A DNA stretch of 64,000 nucleotides from Adiantum capillus-veneris (lineage: Eukaryota > Streptophyta > Polypodiopsida > Polypodiales > Pteridaceae). Below, piece after piece: positions 58,857-64,000 of this stretch. Position 1 is the first letter of the stretch. Every line of letters starts with the position of its first letter. The DNA is taken from the NCBI GenBank assembly GCA_014529385.2, contig CM043960.1, forward strand, positions 124,108,043 through 124,172,042, given 5' to 3'. Both the position numbers and the translations under genes were made by a program. The notes beneath the pieces are model-generated. The model was not told the DNA's origin. It saw nothing but the letters and a program-made list of their open reading frames with translations, and did no database searches.

Positions 58857-59600
58857 CTACATCTGAGTAACCTTTGATCTTAGAAGATCCATTGTACTTT
58901 TTGACAGAATCTGTCTCTTTGGAGGAGATTTTGGTGGTGACCTTTGTGTAGCTTTTCGAAGTTTAGCTTTCGTTGACTTTGAATTTTTTGTCACCTGTTC
59001 AGGTAGCTTGAGGCTTTGCATCATCTTCAAATAGTCTTTGACTTCAGTCGGGCCATCCGTAGGAGTTTGTACAAGGTCATGATCTTGCTGATATTCATTA
59101 CCATGTGCATCGTGATATGCATATGTGAGCTTGGTCACATGTAACTGTTTGAAAACTATGAGATTTGTCGACTTATGACTTTGATTTGTGGAGATCAACT
59201 GAAACTTCTGTCCTTGATGATCTTCATAGAAGTATTTGTCTGTAGACTCTGATGGAATTTGGGTCAATTGGAAACTTCCAACAACCATATGATCTTTCAA
59301 TGGTTTCTGCTTTGAAGGAGTTTGTTGGCTAGAAGCTCTAGGGCTTCTAACTAGTGTAGCATTTTCTGGTACATAAGCTGAGCTTGATGGATTTACAGCT
59401 CCCCCTTCCTAGGGTGATCACTATAGCCTGCTTCATTGTAAGAGTTCAAAATTGTTTGGCTCTGGTTTAGTCTCACGTTTTGGGACTGTGAAGGCACACT
59501 TTGGGTAGCCCTATTGATGTTTGGCATCTGTGAACTTTTTGCATAGTTTCCTATGTATCTCCTTGAAACATGACAAATTATTCCCCAAGTCAAGCTATAG
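58857..59600 (-). pseudogene. P3 central coding region, unknown
   Basis: Lys/Gln/Ser-rich frames on the minus strand, including YAYHDAHGNEYQQDHDLVQT and, near the left side, KSPPKRQILSKSTMDLL. No recognised domain. It contains a purine run at about 59399-59409 similar to the polypurine tracts. Confidence 0.35.
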
Positions 59601-59782
59601 ATAGCATTATCTTTGCCCTGATATTTCCTATCCCATGGGTCTCCTATGATACGAACTTCTGTGGTTTCAGGACCCCTGGCATCATAGATGCTAGACTCTT
59701 GTCTATATCTACGACTATTTTTATCAAAGTATATGCTCGTTTCGTCACAACATTGAAGCTTGATTTTCGATGGAGGCGAGTT

Positions 59783-61084
59783 TCACTCTGAACAAATTTC
59801 TAGGTTCACCCGGGTAATATCCTTCAGCTCTAGAGAGGATGGGCTATAGTAGATTCTTTCCTTTGAAATGAACCATCCTTTCTTATCTATCACTGGACGC
59901 ACTTCTATGAGTTGGTATGTGGGCCGTTCAAACACTGGTTGATCCTTTTTGTATAGTTTTCCTTTTTGGTCTACATAGTGTGCATATGAATTATGTGTAC
60001 CATACCTAGCTAACATCATTCTGTTTGATGTGTCCCTTAGACTCGTGAGTGATGGCACACTTGCGGTAGTAGATGTAGAATCATTTGCAAACCTAACAGT
60101 CTTTTCAACATTCGGTGATATTTGGACATCTTGATCAAATTCATGCAAGAATTTGTTGTTCAAAGAATCAATTTTAAGCTTTTCAGGTGCTTGTGCATCT
60201 TTATGCTGATTTTGAACTGGCAGTGCTTGTACTGGTGCTTCTAATGGTAATGCATAATCATTCGATTGTATTAAAAGTGACGAGTTAAATGCACTTACAT
60301 CGAGATTCGCATTTCCAATTTGCTCTGTACCTTGCTTGGCGGTTGATGTGTCCTTGTTGTCAGGATTTCTTGGAGAATCTTCAGAAAAATGTCCACCTTT
60401 TCGTCCACAATCTGAGCAGTATGCCATGACTAGTGGTATTTCAATTGGTTCTGTCATGTCAAGATCTAAATGAGAAGTTTCTGCTTCTATGCTGACCAAG
60501 TTGTAGGTATCTTCTTTCAGAACACTAAGCATCAAGTTGTAGACTGCTCCATCTTCTTTCAGAACACTAAGCATCAAGTTGTAGACTGCTCCATCTTGAC
60601 CTTTGTAGCGTCTTTGGCTTGGTTCTCCGATTAGACTGGCTTCTATTGGTTGATCTATTGGATCTTGCAATTTTGGTTCTCGACTATAGATTTGACCAAT
60701 GTAGTCCATGTACAATGATCCTAATTGCATATGCACTGAATGGATGTTTTGCTGGCTTGCGCAGATTTCTCGATAACCATTTGGGTTGATTTTTTGAACT
60801 TCTATCTGCACTTCATCTTTGAGCTTGCAATACCTGGCTCCAGTGAAGTCTGTGAACATTTGGGAGTTCTCTAAATCTGGCTTCACTCTGATCAGTAGGA
60901 TCTTGGCTCCTGTGCTGCTTTTACTGCTCATCAAGTATCTATGGCCTTCTGATTTTGCATATAGGACTTTATCTCCATTATAGGCATAAAGCTGTAAAAT
61001 CTGCTCTGTTGCAGTTGTGCATGTGTTGCCACTGCTACTAGCTTGCTCTGTTGTACTTGAGCTCTCGGCTCGATTTGAGTCCAT
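59783..61084 (-). CDS. P3 first ORF, 433 residues, unknown
   Basis: Starts MDSNRAESSSTTEQASSSGN, after an A-rich leader. The first half shows repeated Tyr/Gly-rich segments that look like variants of one theme (LQLYAYNGDKVLYAKSEGHR; GEPSQRRYKGQDGAVYNLML; ARYGTHNSYAHYVDQKGKLY; also FTDFTGARYCKL). Each pairs YxxxxG.xY-type strands, suggesting a repeated beta-structured unit. YCSDCGRKGGHF resembles a degenerate zinc knuckle. A 14-residue stretch is exactly duplicated (60509-60592). No known family recognised. A gag-like role is a guess from position. Confidence 0.5.
   Translation of the reverse strand: MDSNRAESSSTTEQASSSGNTCTTATEQILQLYAYNGDKVLYAKSEGHRYLMSSKSSTGAKILLIRVKPDLENSQMFTDFTGARYCKLKDEVQIEVQKINPNGYREICASQQNIHSVHMQLGSLYMDYIGQIYSREPKLQDPIDQPIEASLIGEPSQRRYKGQDGAVYNLMLSVLKEDGAVYNLMLSVLKEDTYNLVSIEAETSHLDLDMTEPIEIPLVMAYCSDCGRKGGHFSEDSPRNPDNKDTSTAKQGTEQIGNANLDVSAFNSSLLIQSNDYALPLEAPVQALPVQNQHKDAQAPEKLKIDSLNNKFLHEFDQDVQISPNVEKTVRFANDSTSTTASVPSLTSLRDTSNRMMLARYGTHNSYAHYVDQKGKLYKKDQPVFERPTYQLIEVRPVIDKKGWFISKERIYYSPSSLELKDITRVNLEICSE
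60509..60592 (-). repeat. Exact 42 bp tandem duplication in the P3 ORF
   Basis: Two identical 42 bp units (60509-60550 and 60551-60592), giving GAVYNLMLSVLKED twice in frame. Identity implies a recent event. Confidence 0.95.
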
Positions 61085-61900
61085 ATCCGCCCAAAAGTCT
61101 CCTAGCAGATTTTGATATTGATTAGAAAAATTTTGGTATTCTTGGCACTTTCGCTGACTTTCTTTTTATTTTTCTTAAATTTTTGTGAAATTTTGAATTT
61201 TCTTAATTTTTTGGTCTTTTTATGATTTTTAACGATTTTTTTGAAAAAGTTTTGGATTTTTATAATTTTTCTGGTAATTTTCTAATTTTTTTGTGATTTC
61301 TTTGAAGGTTTTATGATTTTTACGATTTTTTCGATCACTTTTAGGTTTTTTTGAAATTTTTTAATAGTTTGGAAATTTATCTGTGTCACTTTTTGATTTT
61401 TTACAAATTTTTGTGATTTATTTGTGAAGTTTTTATTTGTTTAGAATTTTCTCTTTTTTTAATTGAATTTTTTGATTTTATGGTGATTTTCCTGATCAAT
61501 TTTGATTTTTAATGAATTTTTAAGAGGTTTTTAATTTTTTATGAGTTTTTTATTTTTTTGTGGTTTTTTTAATGTTTTTTTCTTTTTTCGTTTTTCTATG
61601 TTTATGTGTTTTATATATACATATGTATTTGTAATAATTTTTTTAAAAAAAGACTTTTTTAAATTTTTGTGAGTTTTTATGTTTGTATTTTATTATTCTT
61701 TTGTGATTTTTAAAACTCTTTTGTGATTTTTTATTGGCTTTTGATTTTGTGATTTTTTAATTCTTTTTTGTGAAATATTTGAATTTTTTTTTAAATTGAT
61801 TTTGATTGGTTTTCTTTATAAAATTTTTTAAAAAAACTAACTACTAAAGTAATCTAACCTTAACTAAACTAACCTAAAGCTAATCCTACTAACCTAAGCT
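61085..61900 (-). other. P3 leader: A-rich on the element's strand
   Basis: The plus strand is a long T-rich stretch with recurring GATTTTT/TTTGTGATTTTT words. It lies directly upstream of the first ORF. T2 has a shorter stretch of similar composition in the same place. Confidence 0.7.
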
Positions 61901-62138
61901 TACCTGGCAAAAAGCAGCATTGATGGCGCGCAGGAGGCCGCAGGCGAGGGCAGAGGCAGCGCTTGGTGGGGTTCACCTGGCAGCGGCGCAACGCGCTAGA
62001 GACAGAGCGGGAGACGCGGAGAGAGAGTGGCTGTCAGCGAAGCAGAGGGAGCGGAAAGCGGAGGAGTCAGCGAGTGACTAGCTTGTTGGCATGCAGCTCA
62101 CGGGCATGAAGAGAGAGAGTAGAGAGAGATGGCCCACA
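61901..62138. other. P3 leader: GC-rich island
   Basis: GC-rich with several CGs and GCAGCGGCGCAACG near 61982-61995, which recalls a tRNA-Asp primer site but does not match well enough and has no LTR beside it. Confidence 0.4.
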
Positions 62139-62207
<69 letters not shown>

Positions 62208-62222
62208 GAGAGAGAGAGAGAG
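62139..62222. repeat. (GA)n microsatellite
   Basis: A GA run of about 84 bp with one GGGA interruption. More GA- and GT-rich runs follow to about 62400. Confidence 0.95.
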
Positions 62223-62419
62223 TGTGAGGGGGAGTGTGTTTGAATTAAACAAAATAAACGGGGGGGGGAGGTGCACGCAGGGGCAGACAACGAGAGAGAG
62301 AGCGGATGAGTGTGAGTGAGGGTTAGAGAGAGAGTGAGAGGGGGAAGAAGTTAGGGAGAGAGTGATTGTGTGTGTGTGTGTGTGTGAGTGTGGAGTGTGT
62401 TCATGCGCCACTAAGCACG

Positions 62420-63450
62420 AGAGCGATGACAGCAGAAGAAAATTAGGAAGAATTTTATTTTAACATCGTAGACTATCGCAAGAGACAATGAAGATCTGTC
62501 CGACATGGAATTTTATGCGCCGCAAGGCACGAAATCAAACTCGAATACGACCCCTTCTTTAAATTGTTTTTTTTAATTTCAAGCGTCCAGAAATGCCAAA
62601 ATTAGGCCGAAAATTAGCCGCAACTCCGAAAAATCGCTAGGAAATCCCAAAATTTGCCCAAAAAATCCAAAAAATTCTATGATCTTTGAAAATCATCGTC
62701 GTTCCCAATCGAGCATTTTTGACACGCAAAAGCACATTAAAAATAGCACATTTTACAAAAAATGTAATTTGCGACACAATCATCAACCTGGTCCCCGAAA
62801 ATAGTAAAACGCTCAAAACTCGACCACGGAGGGCACAAATGCAAACAAAATGATGCCGTAAATACGCACACACAAATTAGCTCGTAAAGATCGCAAAATA
62901 TAAATTTTTTATGGAATTAATCAAAAATTAATGCAAATATTAGCAAAAAACTACCAAACAATTGTAAAAATTATCCAAAAAATACCCAAAAAAATTCTAC
63001 AAATTCTCCACACATAGGGGAATAGTGTAGCCAAATAAAATCACACAAATCACATCAATTAAATTGCCCAAGAATTTAATCAATAAAATTAAGACTAGGC
63101 AATTAAACCGGCAAATTTTATGACAAGATTAGGTTAAAAATTGACGCAATTGGAGTGTGTAAATCCCTGTTTTGAGCACAAAAACTCAGCAATTAACCAT
63201 TACACACATCAACCATGCAATTAAAAATCGAATCAATCATGCAAATTAAACACTTTTTAGTCGCACACACACTAATAAAATTGGTAGTTTTTACCAATCT
63301 TTAGGTGCGCACACAAAAGGGTTAAACTTGTTGATTTTGCAATGTGACTTCACAAATCATTATTTGGGCATGAGCACAATACAAATCAATCATCACAATT
63401 GAAAAATCATAATACACACATTGATTTTTAGGTGCACAAACATAGGCAAA
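62420..63450. other. P3 leader continued, no gene seen
   Basis: AT-rich with many short A runs and AATTAAxxx words. No frame or motif supported. Confidence 0.4.
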
Positions 63451-63454
63451 ATAG

Positions 63455-63538
63455 TACACTCACACACACACACACATAGTACACACACACACACAAACAT
63501 AGGCAAAATAGTACACACACACACACACACACACACAC
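63455..63538. repeat. Interrupted (AC)n microsatellite
   Basis: Three AC runs (about 63457-63475, 63480-63496 and 63511-63538) separated by AGT or AAACATAGGCAAAATAGT. The spacer AACATAGGCAAAATAGTACAC occurs twice, so this is a small duplication. Confidence 0.9.
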
Positions 63539-64000
63539 CTAAAATTAACATACACACACTCAATTAGAATGTACACACACTTGATTTTAGTGCACATACA
63601 CTTGCAATTGACCATCCAAACATGCAATTAACTCAATTAGGCACCCAATTAGAAATCCACAATCACCAATTAGCAATTGAAACTTGTCAAATCCATGCGT
63701 CACCAAATCTTAAAATTTTGGCATTACGACGGTATGAAAATGAAAAATCGCAAAATTTTCAATCCATAACATCAACATTGCATTGCATCAACGTAGCAAT
63801 ATAGCATTACATTGCATCAACATAGCATCAAAATTACATTGCATCATGGTGGGATCTCTACACAATTCTACACATCCTTAGATTCTAGGGAGGTTGAGAA
63901 TACCGCCTTGATTGAAGATCAATTGAATGGTCGAATGCTCCAATCCTTCATAGCAAATTAGTATGTTAGAAAAAATTAGTGAAATTAGCAAGGGGTTAGT
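63539..64000. other. P3 leader to window end, no gene seen
   Basis: AT-rich sequence with tandem ATTGCATCA words at about 63770-63845. No 5' LTR seen before the edge. Confidence 0.4.

Larger units (their letters stand above)
54975..64000 (-). mobile_element. P3: minus-strand LTR element with no recognised pol, running off the right edge, broken
   Basis: 3' LTR and polypurine tract at left; a coding region at 57040-61084; an A-rich, then GC-rich, then AT-rich leader to the window end. Motifs for RT, RNase H and integrase are absent from what I can read. Like LX it looks like a non-autonomous element with unusual gene content. The 5' LTR and primer site should lie right of 64000. Several breaks in the coding region. 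Confidence 0.55.

Noticed and set aside
61982-61999. tRNA-Asp primer site of P3
   Set aside because: CTGGCAGCGGCGCAACG resembles it only in part, and no LTR begins beside it.
62067-62411. 114-residue Ser/Leu-rich frame
   Set aside because: It is a translation of a GA/CT microsatellite with no coding signal outside it.

Overview
The window looks like nuclear DNA of a large, repeat-rich land-plant genome. Evidence: plant-type Ty3/gypsy polyproteins, primer-binding sites matching plant initiator tRNA-Met and tRNA-Asp, several levels of nested insertion, long GA/CA microsatellites, and no operon-like packing. The sequence alone does not fix the species. The polyprotein style recalls homosporous ferns or other large-genome non-flowering plants, but that is a weak impression. 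I recognise no intact host gene, tRNA or rRNA.

Names used here. M: an old minus-strand Ty3 element, seen in three pieces (26503-27971, 36882-38959, 51447 to about 52602). G1: an old plus-strand Ty3 chromovirus copy (2747-5127 and 22814-26502). G2: a young copy of the same family (27972-36881). A: the 5' end of a minus-strand element entering from the left edge (1-2746). DT: a 17.7 kb element with terminal inverted repeats (5127-22814). LX: a minus-strand LTR element with a coiled-coil gene and no recognised pol (6854-15989). T2: a minus-strand Athila/Tat-like element (38960-51446). P3: a minus-strand LTR element with no recognised pol (about 54975 to beyond 64000).

Layout. M is the outermost visible layer. 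G1 lies in M's integrase region, G2 in its reverse-transcriptase region and T2 in its gag. G1 is itself entered by A near its 5' end and by DT in its reverse-transcriptase region. DT in turn holds LX, a 1.3 kb TTAA-flanked inverted-repeat element and two foldback repeats. The deepest chain is four levels: M > G1 > DT > LX. Right of M are a decayed fragment of a T2-like element, about 2 kb of simple repeats and unclassified DNA, and P3, which runs off the right edge.

Relative ages from the sequence: G2 is youngest (two 1594 bp LTRs with one visible difference and a perfect 5 bp target duplication GTCTC). T2 is somewhat older (nine single-base LTR differences outside the microsatellite). LX, G1, DT and M are older.

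Most interesting signals: (1) the leaders of A and LX carry 24 bp palindromes every 285-289 bp, and the arms differ between copies while pairing is mostly kept; (2) LX and P3 are LTR elements carrying unfamiliar genes, and LX's is a long coiled-coil protein; (3) a W-[IV]-P-K motif recurs at four separate loci; (4) T2 has a second retropepsin-like segment downstream of its integrase; (5) a TTAA-flanked inverted-repeat element has palindromes just inside both ends.
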